64,000 bases of DNA from Shewanella psychrotolerans (GTDB lineage Bacteria; Pseudomonadota; Gammaproteobacteria; Enterobacterales; Shewanellaceae), in the NCBI RefSeq assembly GCF_019457595.1, contig NZ_CP080419.1, positions 496,001 to 560,000 on the forward strand. The letters run 5' to 3'. Positions 35,606 through 45,112 of this stretch are shown piece by piece. The notes under the pieces were generated by a model. The model searched no databases. It saw only the letters and a program-made list of their open reading frames with translations, and had not been told where the DNA came from. The position numbers were made by a program, and so were the translations under genes. Within the stretch, counting starts at the first letter, position 1; every line of letters begins with the position of its first letter.

Positions 35606-38008
35606 ATGAAACCCTCTACACTTGCGTTGGCCGTCGCTCTAGCGATCCTTCCTACCGCCAACGTTATTGCTGCACCAGATAGTAGTGCTAAATTGATTAA
35701 AACGAGTCAATTATCTCAAGGGTTTATCAATCTATTTTATGAAAAACAGTCTGGCGACTTGTATCTCGAAGCCAACCGCTTAAATCAACCATTCTTGTTA
35801 TTAACCAGCGTGCCTCATGGTGTTGGTTCCAATGATATCGGTTTAGACCGAGGCCAGCTTGGTGTCACCCGTATGGTGCAATTTGAGCGTCATGGTCCCT
35901 ATCTTATTTTAAAGCAGCTCAATACCAAGTACCGTGCCAATACCGATAACTTTGCCGAGCAGCGTGCTGTTAAAGAAGCCTTTGCTGAATCCGTGCTTTG
36001 GCGTGGCAAGATTGTTGAGGGCCAGCGAGCTATCGTGTCGGTTAAGGATCTGGTCGTTAACGATCTTCATGGTGTTGGCGATGTGCTCCAATACACTAAG
36101 CAGGGCGATTATCGTCTAGATAAGGAGAGATCGTTTATTCTGCCTCAGGGAGTTAAATCCTTCGAGCGCAATAGCGACATTGACGTGCTATTAACCTTTA
36201 ATAGCGCCAAGGCTGGAACTCAGCTTGCTCAGGTGACACCAGATGGAAAATACCTGTCGATACGCATGCGTTATTCGTTTGTACAGCTGCCCGATGATAA
36301 CTATCAGCCTAGGGCATATCACCCTATGAGTGGTTACCTTTCTGACGATTATCTTGATTATGGTACGGCCATTAATCAAGACATTGTGAAACGCCATTTG
36401 CTGCGACATCGATTAGAAAAAGTGACACCCGGAGATGCGCCTTCTGAAGTGGTAAAACCGATTGTTTACTATCTCGATCCCGGCGTACCAGAACCGATCC
36501 GCAGCGCGTTACTTGAAGGTGCTCGTTGGTGGGAGGAAGCATTCACTAATGCAGGTTTTATCAATGGCTTTAAGGTTGAATTACTGCCAGAGGATGCCGA
36601 TCCACAAGATATTCGCTATAACATGATCCAGTGGGTGCATCGTGCGACTCGGGGTTGGTCATACGGCAGCGCCATTGCCGATCCGCGCACAGGTGAGATC
36701 ATTAAAGGTCATGTCACTTTAGGCAGTCAGCGAGTACGACAAGATCACCTTATCGCTCGTGGCCTAACGGCTGGATGGCAAGATAGAGATGCGGCCGAAG
36801 AGGCTGCTACGTCGTTATCGCTCGCGCGTATTCGTCAGCTTGCCGCCCATGAAGTCGGTCATACTTTAGGGCTAGATCATAACTTTGCCGCCTCAAGCAA
36901 TGATAATGCATCAGTGATGGACTACCCCCATCCCAAGGCAACGCTAAATGGTGATAGCATCGATATTTCATCCCCCTATGATGAAGGTATTGGCCGCTGG
37001 GATAAGTTTACCGTTGCCTATGGTTATGGTCAGTACAGCCCTGAGCATCAATCCGAACAGCTTGCCAAACTCATGAGTGATGTGGAGTCTGAGGGATTGC
37101 GTTATATTGGCGAGGCCGACTCGCGCGCTCAAGGAGCAAGCCATGCTTATGCAAGTCTTTGGGATAATGGTCAAGATCCCGTTAGTGAGCTCGATCGTCT
37201 TGGGGCTGTGCGCGAGAAAGCCATCGAACAGTTCTCCGCATCTGCGTTGTTGGCTGATCAACCCTATGGCGAGTTGCGTGATGCTTTCGTGCCAATCTAT
37301 TTGCTAACACGTTATCAAATCACCGCTGCAGCCAAGTTTATTGGCGGTAGTGATTACAGCTATAGAACCAATGATGCGGGTAGAGAGTGGCATTATATGG
37401 CGCCAGAGTTACAAAAAGAGGCGCTCGATAGTCTGTTACGCACCTTAAAGTCTAGTGCGTTGAACATTCCGACTAACGTGGTCGATGCATTAGTGCCTAA
37501 ATCGGGTAATTATGGCGCGACAAGGGAAAGCTTTGTCGGTGCTACAGGAGTTATTGTAGATCCTGTAGGTATGGCTGAAGTGCTTAGCCGTCATACTTGT
37601 CAGCAACTACTCTCGCCAGCACGCTTAAACCGAGTCGAGCAGGGGTACTTGGCCGATAAAGAGCAGTTGTCGGTATTGAACTTAGTCGATCGATTATTGG
37701 GGGCGACACTCTATAGCGATATTCCTACTGGCTCCGAATTAGGCGTTTGGATGCGAGTTAATGCCGTGGTGTTAGAGCAACTGCTCAGTAGCTATCACAG
37801 TGACGATAGTTCCCCCGAAGTCAAAGCCCTGTTAGCGGATAGGTTAAATTATGTCTTGAAGCAATTGAGCCGTAAGGTTAAGCGCAGCAGCGCCTATGAG
37901 GCGGCACATTTTGAGTGGTTGCGCCAAGGCGTAGAGCAAGCGCTCGTCGACGCAAAGGTTAAACTTATTTCTAAGCCGCTACCGATGCCGCCGGGATCAC
38001 CAATTTAA
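35606..38008 (+). CDS. Secreted zinc-dependent metalloprotease (DUF4953/DUF5117 type)
   Basis: This 800-residue protein has a signal peptide (LALAVALAILPTANVIA) and a large N-terminal region (DUF5117-like). The metzincin zinc site HEVGHTLGLDH starts at His415, with His419 and His425 as the other zinc ligands and Glu416 as the catalytic base. The Met-turn region is ASVMDYPHPK, and a long C-terminal DUF4953-type region follows. Relatives are periplasmic or secreted proteases of unknown substrate. The start is supported by TAGGAG before the ATG. It is a single-gene unit with flanking terminators. Confidence 0.9.
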   Translation: MKPSTLALAVALAILPTANVIAAPDSSAKLIKTSQLSQGFINLFYEKQSGDLYLEANRLNQPFLLLTSVPHGVGSNDIGLDRGQLGVTRMVQFERHGPYLILKQLNTKYRANTDNFAEQRAVKEAFAESVLWRGKIVEGQRAIVSVKDLVVNDLHGVGDVLQYTKQGDYRLDKERSFILPQGVKSFERNSDIDVLLTFNSAKAGTQLAQVTPDGKYLSIRMRYSFVQLPDDNYQPRAYHPMSGYLSDDYLDYGTAINQDIVKRHLLRHRLEKVTPGDAPSEVVKPIVYYLDPGVPEPIRSALLEGARWWEEAFTNAGFINGFKVELLPEDADPQDIRYNMIQWVHRATRGWSYGSAIADPRTGEIIKGHVTLGSQRVRQDHLIARGLTAGWQDRDAAEEAATSLSLARIRQLAAHEVGHTLGLDHNFAASSNDNASVMDYPHPKATLNGDSIDISSPYDEGIGRWDKFTVAYGYGQYSPEHQSEQLAKLMSDVESEGLRYIGEADSRAQGASHAYASLWDNGQDPVSELDRLGAVREKAIEQFSASALLADQPYGELRDAFVPIYLLTRYQITAAAKFIGGSDYSYRTNDAGREWHYMAPELQKEALDSLLRTLKSSALNIPTNVVDALVPKSGNYGATRESFVGATGVIVDPVGMAEVLSRHTCQQLLSPARLNRVEQGYLADKEQLSVLNLVDRLLGATLYSDIPTGSELGVWMRVNAVVLEQLLSSYHSDDSSPEVKALLADRLNYVLKQLSRKVKRSSAYEAAHFEWLRQGVEQALVDAKVKLISKPLPMPPGSPI

Positions 38009-38019
38009 CTGATAGCGAT

Positions 38020-38045
38020 AAGCCCCTATTTGAAGGGGCTTTTTT
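38020..38045 (+). terminator. Terminator of the metalloprotease gene
   Basis: The stem AAGCCCC / GGGGCTT with a T-run starts 12 bases after the stop codon. Confidence 0.88.
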
Positions 38046-38171
38046 AGTGTACTTTCGTGATAGAGAGCGCACCGAATGAAGAAAGTTTCTAGCGGTCTTC
38101 TTTTCAGGCTCTGAATGGTAGCCTACCATTAGCACCAACAGAGGTTCATTTTTACTTAAAGTCGAGGTTTG

Positions 38172-38525
38172 TTAGCTAGCCTGTTGTTTGTCCAATAGCT
38201 TACCAATACGATAAGCATCGATAATACCCACAAGCCAAGCTGCGATAAACGTAAAGGTCGCAATGTTAATCCACTGGCTATCATCGCCTGCAGGAACTTG
38301 GCTGATATGCTGGTAGATGACATTAACATCCAGCGGGATCTCGCCAGATAGGATGCGATCGGAGATCGCCTGTGCCCGTTCAACCGCTTTATATAACAGA
38401 TATACCAAACCCGACAGGCTAATAAATGAAATAAGCGTGCCCGTGTTATAACGCTTAAGGTAGAAATGGCCGCTGCCCGGACAGATAAATGCTGACATTA
38501 GGGCGGCAATCATGGCTTTATTCAT
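38172..38525 (-). CDS. Small TM2-like membrane protein (hypothetical)
   Basis: This 117-residue protein has about three hydrophobic segments. The N-terminal ALMSAFICPGSGHFYLKRYNTG resembles the first helix-turn of TM2/DUF-type proteins (PG-GHFYL), LISFISLSGLVYLLY follows, and the C-terminal FTFIAAWLVGIIDAYRIGK contains the family-like aspartate-tyrosine. AGAGAA precedes the ATG. It is followed on the same strand upstream by a small exported gene (44-base gap), and the two are probably co-transcribed. The role is unknown. Confidence 0.7.
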   Translation of the reverse strand: MNKAMIAALMSAFICPGSGHFYLKRYNTGTLISFISLSGLVYLLYKAVERAQAISDRILSGEIPLDVNVIYQHISQVPAGDDSQWINIATFTFIAAWLVGIIDAYRIGKLLDKQQAS

Positions 38526-38569
38526 GGGGTTCTCTTTTGGGATGATTAATTAACCCGAGTTTAGGTTAA

Positions 38570-38896
38570 CTATTCTAAGTCGATACGCCTAAGGCTGATT
38601 TTTAAGTGTTTGGCTTTGTTCACTAGCACAGGATCGGCATTGTCACCTTGCGCCGCCAGCTGGCTTTCGATACCCGTTAACTCTTGCACTAGCCAGCCAC
38701 GAATCATCACATAATAGCGTGAGTTAGTGCCATAGTGAGCAATAATCTCAACCGATTTTGGAGAGGGCGAGTCAATGGCATCAGCCAGGGATTGCACCAT
38801 AAAACCAATCTGCTGTTGAGTCGATAGCGTCTCATCATCCACAGCGCTAGCGGCTGTGCTAACTATGGCTAACAGTAATATCAAAGCGGCTTTCAT
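38570..38896 (-). CDS. Small exported protein (hypothetical)
   Basis: This 108-residue protein has a signal peptide (ALILLLAIVSTAASA) and a helical mature region containing the segment SVEIIAHYGTNSRYYVMIRGWL. AAGGA precedes the ATG. It lies upstream of the TM2-like gene. No family is recognised. Confidence 0.65.
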   Translation of the reverse strand: MKAALILLLAIVSTAASAVDDETLSTQQQIGFMVQSLADAIDSPSPKSVEIIAHYGTNSRYYVMIRGWLVQELTGIESQLAAQGDNADPVLVNKAKHLKISLRRIDLE

Positions 38897-38998
38897 CTTG
38901 GATCCTTATCGATTCGATACGTAAAATGTATCGCAAACTGGCGACTTAAGATAGTGACAATAATGGTGGGATTTTACTGCAGAAGGATAACAACGGAA

Positions 38999-39021
38999 GC
39001 CCAGCTCATATCGAGCTGGGC
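38999..39021 (-). terminator. Hairpin after the RND pump gene
   Basis: The stem GCCCAGCTC / GAGCTGGGC with a five-base loop lies 23 bases past the RND stop codon. The T-run that follows on the reverse strand is interrupted, so this is a weak terminator. Confidence 0.6.
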
Positions 39022-39043
39022 GCGCCGGGAAGCGTGATTTTGA

Positions 39044-42000
39044 TTAATTTTGTTGTGTAGACCTCCCATTATTCGCTGGGCGGGAGATCCCGAATAACAA
39101 GGTATAGGCCACTGGCAAGACGATTAACGTCAGTACCGATGCAAACCCAAGGCCGAAGATAATGGTGATTGCCATTGAGCCGAAGAAGGCATCCGATAAC
39201 AGTGGTATCATCCCCAGCATTGTGGTGATCGCCGCCATTAATACCGGTCTTACACGACTGACTGCCGAATCGATAACCGCCTGATAACCGATTTTACCTA
39301 AGCTGAGCTCTAGATTGATCTGATCGACCAATACAATGCCGTTTTTGATCACCATCCCAGTCAAACTAAGCAAGCCTAATAGTGCCATAAAGCTAAATGG
39401 CGCGTTTAATAGTAGTAAACCCGATACCACACCAATCAAAGAGAGTGGCACAGTAAACCAGATCACCAATGGCTGTCTTACCGAGTTAAACAGTAAGACG
39501 GTGATCAAGAACATAGCAAGGTAGCCAAGTGGAATTGAGCTAAATACCGAGACCTGAGCTTCGGTTGCCGTTTCGTACTCGCCGCCCCATTCGAGGGTGT
39601 AACCCGCAGGAAGGGGTAAGGCTTCTATTTGTGAGCGGATTTTTCTAAATACCGAGTCGGCAGTCTCATCGGTACCGTTGACTGGCTCAGCTAACACGGC
39701 AATCACACGTTTACGATCGCGGCGCATGATTAGCGGGTTTTCCCACTCGGTGCTGAAATCAGAGACGACTTGGCTGATGGGCACAAACACATTGTTGCCC
39801 GAACTCCATACTTGTAGCTCTGATATGCTATTCGCGTTAAAACGTTCACTCGCTGGTGCCCTAGCAATAATAGGTAACAGGTGACTGTTTTCACGATATA
39901 AGCCTATCTGTTTGCCACTGAAGTTAGTCAACAGCGCATTATCAAGATCTTGTTTGCTAACCCCTGTCTCTCTTGCCTGAGCTAGAGCCAATTGTGGACG
40001 AACCAGGGTGACCTGATTACGCCAATTATGCCTCACGCTGGTGGCGGTTGGTTCTGCTTTAAGAATATCGACCGCTTGTTGGGCGAGGTTTCTCAGCACT
40101 TGAGGATCTTCACCATAGAAACGTGCCTCAATCTTAGCCGCTGGACTGGGGCCATTTTCTAAGTATTTAAAGCGATATTCAGCCTCGGGATAACGGACAC
40201 TCAAATCGCGCTCAAGTTTACGCATGTACTTATTGAGACTATCAAGATCTGTCATCTCTAATATCAGCTGGCCATAGGCTTTGTAGCCTTTTTCTGGCAC
40301 ATAAGGCAGTACGAAACGTTGTGCCCCTTGACCTAGAACCGTGGTGATATTAATCAGTCCACTATCTTGTTCAGCTTGCTCTGAAAGCAGGTCTTGCTCA
40401 ATACGGCTAAGTTGTGCTTCGGTAGCCTTGATATCTGTGCCTTCTGGCATCCATACATCCACAAAAAACATCGGTGTATTAGACGATGGGAAGAACACAT
40501 TTTTTACATGGCCCATACCGATCACCGAACCCACAAGAGCGATAATAACGACAATCAGGGTGAGAGCCCGAAAGCGCATTGCTAGGTTGAGTGTTAAACG
40601 GTAAAGGTTGAATAACCAGCCTTTATAGGGATCGCTTTCATTATTATCGTCGACGGGTATGCCATCTTTAAACATGATATTGCAAAAGAATGGAGTTAGC
40701 GTCATCGCTGTGATCCAGCTGATAAACAGTGAAATCAACAATACCAAGAATAATGAGATACAGAATTCACCAGACGCATTATCCGACAGACCAATCGGGG
40801 CAAAGGCCATGATAGCGATAATCGTCGCGCCGAGCAGTGGCCATTGAGTTTGACTGATCACTTGCTTAGCGGTTTCTAGGCGTGTTTGGCCGCGCTTGAT
40901 CCCAATTAATATCCCCTCGGTGACTACAATGGCGTTATCTACCAACATACCCAAGGCGATAATGAGCGCACCTAATGAGATGATCTGCAGCTCAATATTG
41001 AGTACATTCATCATAATAAAGGTGCCGAGAATCGTCAGCAGCAGCACTAGTCCCATTAACAGACCCGAGCGAACGCCCATAAAGATCAGTAACACGCCAA
41101 TGACAATCGCGATGGATTCGGCAAGGTTGACTAAAAAGCCATTAATGGTCTCATCAACCATCTTACTTTGGTCATAGACGGTAGTCAGTGTCATGCCAAG
41201 TGGTAGCTCACTGTCTAGGGCCGCGATCTTATCATTGACCACTTGGCCAACATCCACCACGTTAACACCACTAGAGAAAGCAATCCCGATAGATAATGCC
41301 TTGTTTCCTCCACCGTGATAGATACTGTCTGGTGTCTCTTCAACGTCTTTGTAGATGTTTGCAATATCGGCTAAATGGATAAGCTTGGTATCGCCAGGCG
41401 AACTCACAACTAGGTGTGACAGCTGCTCTACGCTATCGAACTCCCCTGTGGGGTGAATACGGATACGATTATCACCCACCTTGACACTACCCGCATTGGA
41501 AACCACGTTTTGGCTAGTGATCAGGCCATAGATATAATCTTGATTTAACCCCAAGGCATTGAGCTTTTGGGTTGAGATCTCCACCACCACCTGATCGGAT
41601 ACGATACCTGCGATACTGACACGTTTAATGCCTTTAACCAGTACGAGTTCGCGACGTAGAAAGTCACCATAGTTTTGTAGCTCACGGTCGTTGTAACCGT
41701 CACCACTTAAATTGAGCAGAATGCCATACACATCACCAAAGTCATCGATAACTGCAGGTTCCATAACGCCCTGGGGCAAGGTTCCTTTGGTGTCGTACAC
41801 TTTACGGCGCACTTCATCCCACACTTGGGGGAGTTCGTCTGCACCATAATTTTCTTTAATCTCTATCTCGATTTGAGACAGCCCAGCACTGTTAATTGAA
41901 GTGATATGCTTAATGCCATCGAGTTGTTGTAACGCATCTTCCAGTGGCAGGGTCACTTCCTCTTCAACCTGCTCAGGTGACGCGCCAGGATAGGCGGTAA

Positions 42001-42142
42001 TCACAAGCGCTTGTTTAATGGTAAATTCAGGGAACTCTAGCTGACCTAAGCTGAAAAAAGAGATACTGCCACCAATTAATAGCAGCAGGGCAAACATCCA
42101 ACTGACAACCTTATGGGTAATCGAATACTCGGCAAAATTCAT
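39044..42142 (-). CDS. RND family efflux permease (AcrB/AcrD/AcrF type)
   Basis: This 1032-residue inner-membrane proton/drug antiporter has twelve membrane helices and two large periplasmic loops. It starts MNFAEYSITHKVVSWMFAL, has the HAE1 pore segments (ALVITAYPGASPEQVEEEV), and the TM4 segment ALGMLVDNAIVVTEG, with one conserved Asp where classical AcrB has two. The C-terminal GLLSLTGMVIKNGIVLVDQ repeats the membrane motif. It follows the adaptor gene by three bases, so translation is coupled. No outer-membrane channel gene is in the cluster; TolC elsewhere would be required. Confidence 0.93.
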   Translation of the reverse strand: MNFAEYSITHKVVSWMFALLLLIGGSISFFSLGQLEFPEFTIKQALVITAYPGASPEQVEEEVTLPLEDALQQLDGIKHITSINSAGLSQIEIEIKENYGADELPQVWDEVRRKVYDTKGTLPQGVMEPAVIDDFGDVYGILLNLSGDGYNDRELQNYGDFLRRELVLVKGIKRVSIAGIVSDQVVVEISTQKLNALGLNQDYIYGLITSQNVVSNAGSVKVGDNRIRIHPTGEFDSVEQLSHLVVSSPGDTKLIHLADIANIYKDVEETPDSIYHGGGNKALSIGIAFSSGVNVVDVGQVVNDKIAALDSELPLGMTLTTVYDQSKMVDETINGFLVNLAESIAIVIGVLLIFMGVRSGLLMGLVLLLTILGTFIMMNVLNIELQIISLGALIIALGMLVDNAIVVTEGILIGIKRGQTRLETAKQVISQTQWPLLGATIIAIMAFAPIGLSDNASGEFCISLFLVLLISLFISWITAMTLTPFFCNIMFKDGIPVDDNNESDPYKGWLFNLYRLTLNLAMRFRALTLIVVIIALVGSVIGMGHVKNVFFPSSNTPMFFVDVWMPEGTDIKATEAQLSRIEQDLLSEQAEQDSGLINITTVLGQGAQRFVLPYVPEKGYKAYGQLILEMTDLDSLNKYMRKLERDLSVRYPEAEYRFKYLENGPSPAAKIEARFYGEDPQVLRNLAQQAVDILKAEPTATSVRHNWRNQVTLVRPQLALAQARETGVSKQDLDNALLTNFSGKQIGLYRENSHLLPIIARAPASERFNANSISELQVWSSGNNVFVPISQVVSDFSTEWENPLIMRRDRKRVIAVLAEPVNGTDETADSVFRKIRSQIEALPLPAGYTLEWGGEYETATEAQVSVFSSIPLGYLAMFLITVLLFNSVRQPLVIWFTVPLSLIGVVSGLLLLNAPFSFMALLGLLSLTGMVIKNGIVLVDQINLELSLGKIGYQAVIDSAVSRVRPVLMAAITTMLGMIPLLSDAFFGSMAITIIFGLGFASVLTLIVLPVAYTLLFGISRPANNGRSTQQN

Positions 42143-42145
42143 CGA

Positions 42146-43225
42146 TTAAACACCCCGTTGCCAGCGCAAAGGTTTTACTTGCATATCGTCTTGCAGATAT
42201 TGCACCCCAGCCACGACAACCTTGTCACCAACATTGATGCCGTCGAGCACCTCAATGCCATTCGTGGTGACTCTTCCGACGGTGACCTCTTGTGACTTAA
42301 CTAAACCTGTCTCTGGGTTGTAGGTCCATATAATGGTTTGTCCATCCAGATCTCGCTTGATAACCGCATTCAAGGGGACTGTTGCGCCTGTCTTGGTTTG
42401 CGTTTCCCCCGATAGATCTAAGGTCAGTTCGGCACTCATACCAGGTAAAATGCTGATATCTTGCGGCGCGGGTAGGGTAAACACCACTTCATAGCTTTGG
42501 GTGCCTGGAGTCACCTGAGTCGCAAACTCCTTTAGACGCGCAGGATAGCGTTGCTCTGGATGGTTGCTAAAGGTCACGCTAGGCAGCGCAGGTGCATCGG
42601 GACTAAAGCGTGTTACTTGACTTGCCAATGATTCAGGTACCTGAATAACCACATCGATAAAGCCATCTTTTTGGAGGATTAAAATGGGTTGGTTTACTTG
42701 AACAATTTGATAGTTCTCAACCGATCTTTTAGCCACGATGCCGTTAAATGGTGCTTTAATGATGGTGTAGCTAAGTTGATCTTGAGCGCTAGCAAGGTTG
42801 GCTGCCGCCGATTTTATTTGAGCCTTGGCCAAGTCGTAGTCGGCTTGTGAAATTAACTCACGACGCAGCAGTTCGCCTTTACGTTCGAAATCAGCAACGG
42901 CTAACTCATGATCCGCTTCTCTGTTGAGTAAGGTGTTGCGCGCATCTCTATCATCGAGTCTAGCAAGTACATCCCCCTTGTTTACTCTCTGGCCTTCCAC
43001 TAGTGAAAAATCAATTAGCTGACCTGAGAGACGAAATGATAGCTCTACCTGTTTTGTTGCCGCTACCTTGGCCGGAAAGCTGCGCGTTGCCGCTCGATTG
43101 AGATCGGTTATCTCCATCAATTTGACCGGGCGAATGCTTGGTGCCTGAATTTCAGCAGACTCTGTCGTGCAGCCAGCTAGAAGCAGTAGTGCACTAATAG
43201 AGAGCCCGATTGTTACGTTTTTCAT
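42146..43225 (-). CDS. RND efflux periplasmic adaptor lipoprotein
   Basis: This 359-residue membrane-fusion protein links the RND pump to an outer-membrane channel. The lipobox LLLAGC puts the lipidated Cys at residue 19. The RND-MFP layout is present: barrel-sandwich halves around VELSFRLSGQLIDFSLVEGQ and APFNGIVAKRSV, a helical hairpin between them (about residues 100-150), and a C-terminal beta domain (VTVGRVTTNGIEVLDGINVG). It is the first gene of the two-gene operon and divergent from a LysR regulator. Confidence 0.92.
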   Translation of the reverse strand: MKNVTIGLSISALLLLAGCTTESAEIQAPSIRPVKLMEITDLNRAATRSFPAKVAATKQVELSFRLSGQLIDFSLVEGQRVNKGDVLARLDDRDARNTLLNREADHELAVADFERKGELLRRELISQADYDLAKAQIKSAAANLASAQDQLSYTIIKAPFNGIVAKRSVENYQIVQVNQPILILQKDGFIDVVIQVPESLASQVTRFSPDAPALPSVTFSNHPEQRYPARLKEFATQVTPGTQSYEVVFTLPAPQDISILPGMSAELTLDLSGETQTKTGATVPLNAVIKRDLDGQTIIWTYNPETGLVKSQEVTVGRVTTNGIEVLDGINVGDKVVVAGVQYLQDDMQVKPLRWQRGV

Positions 43226-43298
43226 AAAACTAATCTCACATTGTTACGAAGTGTATCTTGCTAGCGTGCCAAGATAGCAGCTCTTATTGTTGAGTAAA

Positions 43299-43327
43299 AT
43301 GGAATTATGTGAAATCATGGGTTCCAT
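43299..43327. promoter_or_regulatory. Candidate LysR operator between the divergent genes
   Basis: The inverted arms ATGGAA (43299-43304) and TTCCAT (43322-43327) sit in the 194-base spacer between the adaptor gene and the lysR gene. A small inner palindrome ATGG-GTT-CCAT overlaps the right arm. Confidence 0.4.
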
Positions 43328-43419
43328 AAAATGAAACCATCTTCACTTGCTTTACCGCCTTGAGTGTGTGCAAAGTGATAGTGTGTCGAGTTCTATTGCC
43401 TAAATGTTGAGATGTCGCC

Positions 43420-44364
43420 ATGAAGACCGAAGATATTGCGCTATTCCACCGTATTGTTGAAACTGGCAGTTTGGTTGAGGCGGCAGATATTTTAAACTTG
43501 CCCAAGTCCACCTTAAGTCGCCGCTTGCAGGCCCTAGAAGATGAGCTGAACGTGAAGTTGTTTCATCGTCAGAGTAGGGCGATGACACTAACAGCCTCAG
43601 GTAGCCATTTCTATGATAAAACCACACCGATGTTGGCCGCATTGGAACAAACCCTATCGGAACTGTCAGGGCAAGAAGCGGAAGTGGCCGGCCATCTGCG
43701 GATCTTAATTTTCCCCATCCCTGAGATTTTACATATCACCCATGCGATCTTTGAATTTATGGATATCAACCCTGAGCTTACGGTTGAGATCATCGTGAGT
43801 TCAGAGCCTAAAGATATGATTCGCAACAACATCGATTTGGCCTTTATGCTTGAAGACGCGTTTAATGAGAATGAGATGGTCGCACGCCATATTATTGATG
43901 AAAGGGTGCACTTTTTTGCCAGCCCAGAATACCTCGAAAAAGTGGGTACACCGTTAACGCCAGAAGAGTTACCCAAGCACAATTCCATCCTGTTTCGCTA
44001 CCCTAATGGCCGGATTTTTAATGAGGTGCCCTTTGGTAAGGAAAAGACACTCTCGGTGACAGGTAACTTGTGTGTTAACAGTTTAGAGACTTGCTTAGAA
44101 GCCACATTGATGGGCAGAGGGATCTCTATGATGCCGCTTCCTGTTGCGCAAGAGTATGTAGAAAACGGTAAGTTAGTGATGTTATTTGAAGATGTAGAGC
44201 CCTATGAAGGTAAGTGCTTCTTAGTCTATCCTTCGCGGCGTTTTATCAGCCTCGCCAGCCAACGTTTTATTGACTACATTATGACAGCATTAGAAGCGTG
44301 TATTCAAAATGGTGCCTGCGATCGCGAAGCCAGAACCAAAGGTGTTATTAAGCCGTTGATTTAA
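43420..44364 (+). CDS. LysR family transcriptional regulator
   Basis: This 314-residue regulator has an N-terminal winged helix-turn-helix (residues 3-60; SLVEAADILNLPKSTLSRRL is the recognition segment) and a C-terminal effector-binding domain in two lobes (from about residue 90: GHLRILIFPIPEILH...). It is divergent from the RND operon and probably controls it, perhaps also sensing a pump substrate. The length is normal. An upstream start is not needed. The inducer is unknown. Confidence 0.92.
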   Translation: MKTEDIALFHRIVETGSLVEAADILNLPKSTLSRRLQALEDELNVKLFHRQSRAMTLTASGSHFYDKTTPMLAALEQTLSELSGQEAEVAGHLRILIFPIPEILHITHAIFEFMDINPELTVEIIVSSEPKDMIRNNIDLAFMLEDAFNENEMVARHIIDERVHFFASPEYLEKVGTPLTPEELPKHNSILFRYPNGRIFNEVPFGKEKTLSVTGNLCVNSLETCLEATLMGRGISMMPLPVAQEYVENGKLVMLFEDVEPYEGKCFLVYPSRRFISLASQRFIDYIMTALEACIQNGACDREARTKGVIKPLI

Positions 44365-44411
44365 GAAACGAGCGTTGAGCTAAACGATGGTCTTTGAGGT
44401 AAACCCTAGCA

Positions 44412-45071
44412 TTAATCAGGGCTAATGATGAGACCAAACGGCGCAAGTAACTGTTCTTGCTGCCATTGGTTGATGATCACCCCCTCAAGTGGCACCACTC
44501 TTGGATCAAGCCCTTCAAGCTCGACTCGGGTTAGATTAGCACCGCGCAGGTCAAAGCTGCCCCACTGTTCGGCAGAAAACTCACCGCCACTCAGATCGGC
44601 ACCTTTCATTGAGGCACCGTTTAAATTCGCGCCGCGCCAGCGATTATCAAACAGCTCACACTCTTCAAGCAGTACGCCATCAAAGTTACTGTAGGCAAGA
44701 TTACAGCCGGTAATATAGGCGCTACAAAAGTAGCTTTTTTGTGTGATATAGTTGGCGAAACTGGCACGATGAAAGTCGGCTCCCTGCAGGTTACTATCAC
44801 GAAACTCTGCGCCAAAACAGCGACTCCCCTTAAACAGGCTCATGCTCAAATTACACTGCTTAAAGCTAGCATTAGTTAGGGTCGCGTAACTAAAGTCACA
44901 GCCAAGTAGATCGCTGCTTTCTACAAACTGACAATGGTCAAACTGGCAATCGGTGAGATCGCTATGGGTAAACTGACAGCGATAGAAATAACAATTTTTA
45001 AATTGATGCTCCTGCAGATCTTCGCCACTAAAATCATGGTCGATATAATGCTGATCAGCAATGATATACAT
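44412..45071 (-). CDS. qnr: Qnr family pentapeptide-repeat protein
   Basis: This 219-residue protein forms a right-handed quadrilateral helix of pentapeptide repeats that mimics DNA and protects gyrase and topoisomerase IV from quinolones. Qnr-type marks are CYFYRCQF near residue 27, FCSAYITGCNLAYSNF near residue 115, LEECELFDNRW and the C-terminal GLDPRVVPLEGV with WQQEQLLAPFGLI, very close to QnrA (218 residues, natural in Shewanella). AAGGA seven bases upstream supports the ATG. It lies 41 bases downstream of a MATE pump gene on the same strand and is probably co-transcribed. Confidence 0.9.
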   Translation of the reverse strand: MYIIADQHYIDHDFSGEDLQEHQFKNCYFYRCQFTHSDLTDCQFDHCQFVESSDLLGCDFSYATLTNASFKQCNLSMSLFKGSRCFGAEFRDSNLQGADFHRASFANYITQKSYFCSAYITGCNLAYSNFDGVLLEECELFDNRWRGANLNGASMKGADLSGGEFSAEQWGSFDLRGANLTRVELEGLDPRVVPLEGVIINQWQQEQLLAPFGLIISPD

Positions 45072-45112
45072 GGTTTATTCCTTAGCGCGTGTGAGTTTGT
45101 CGCAAATTTAGC

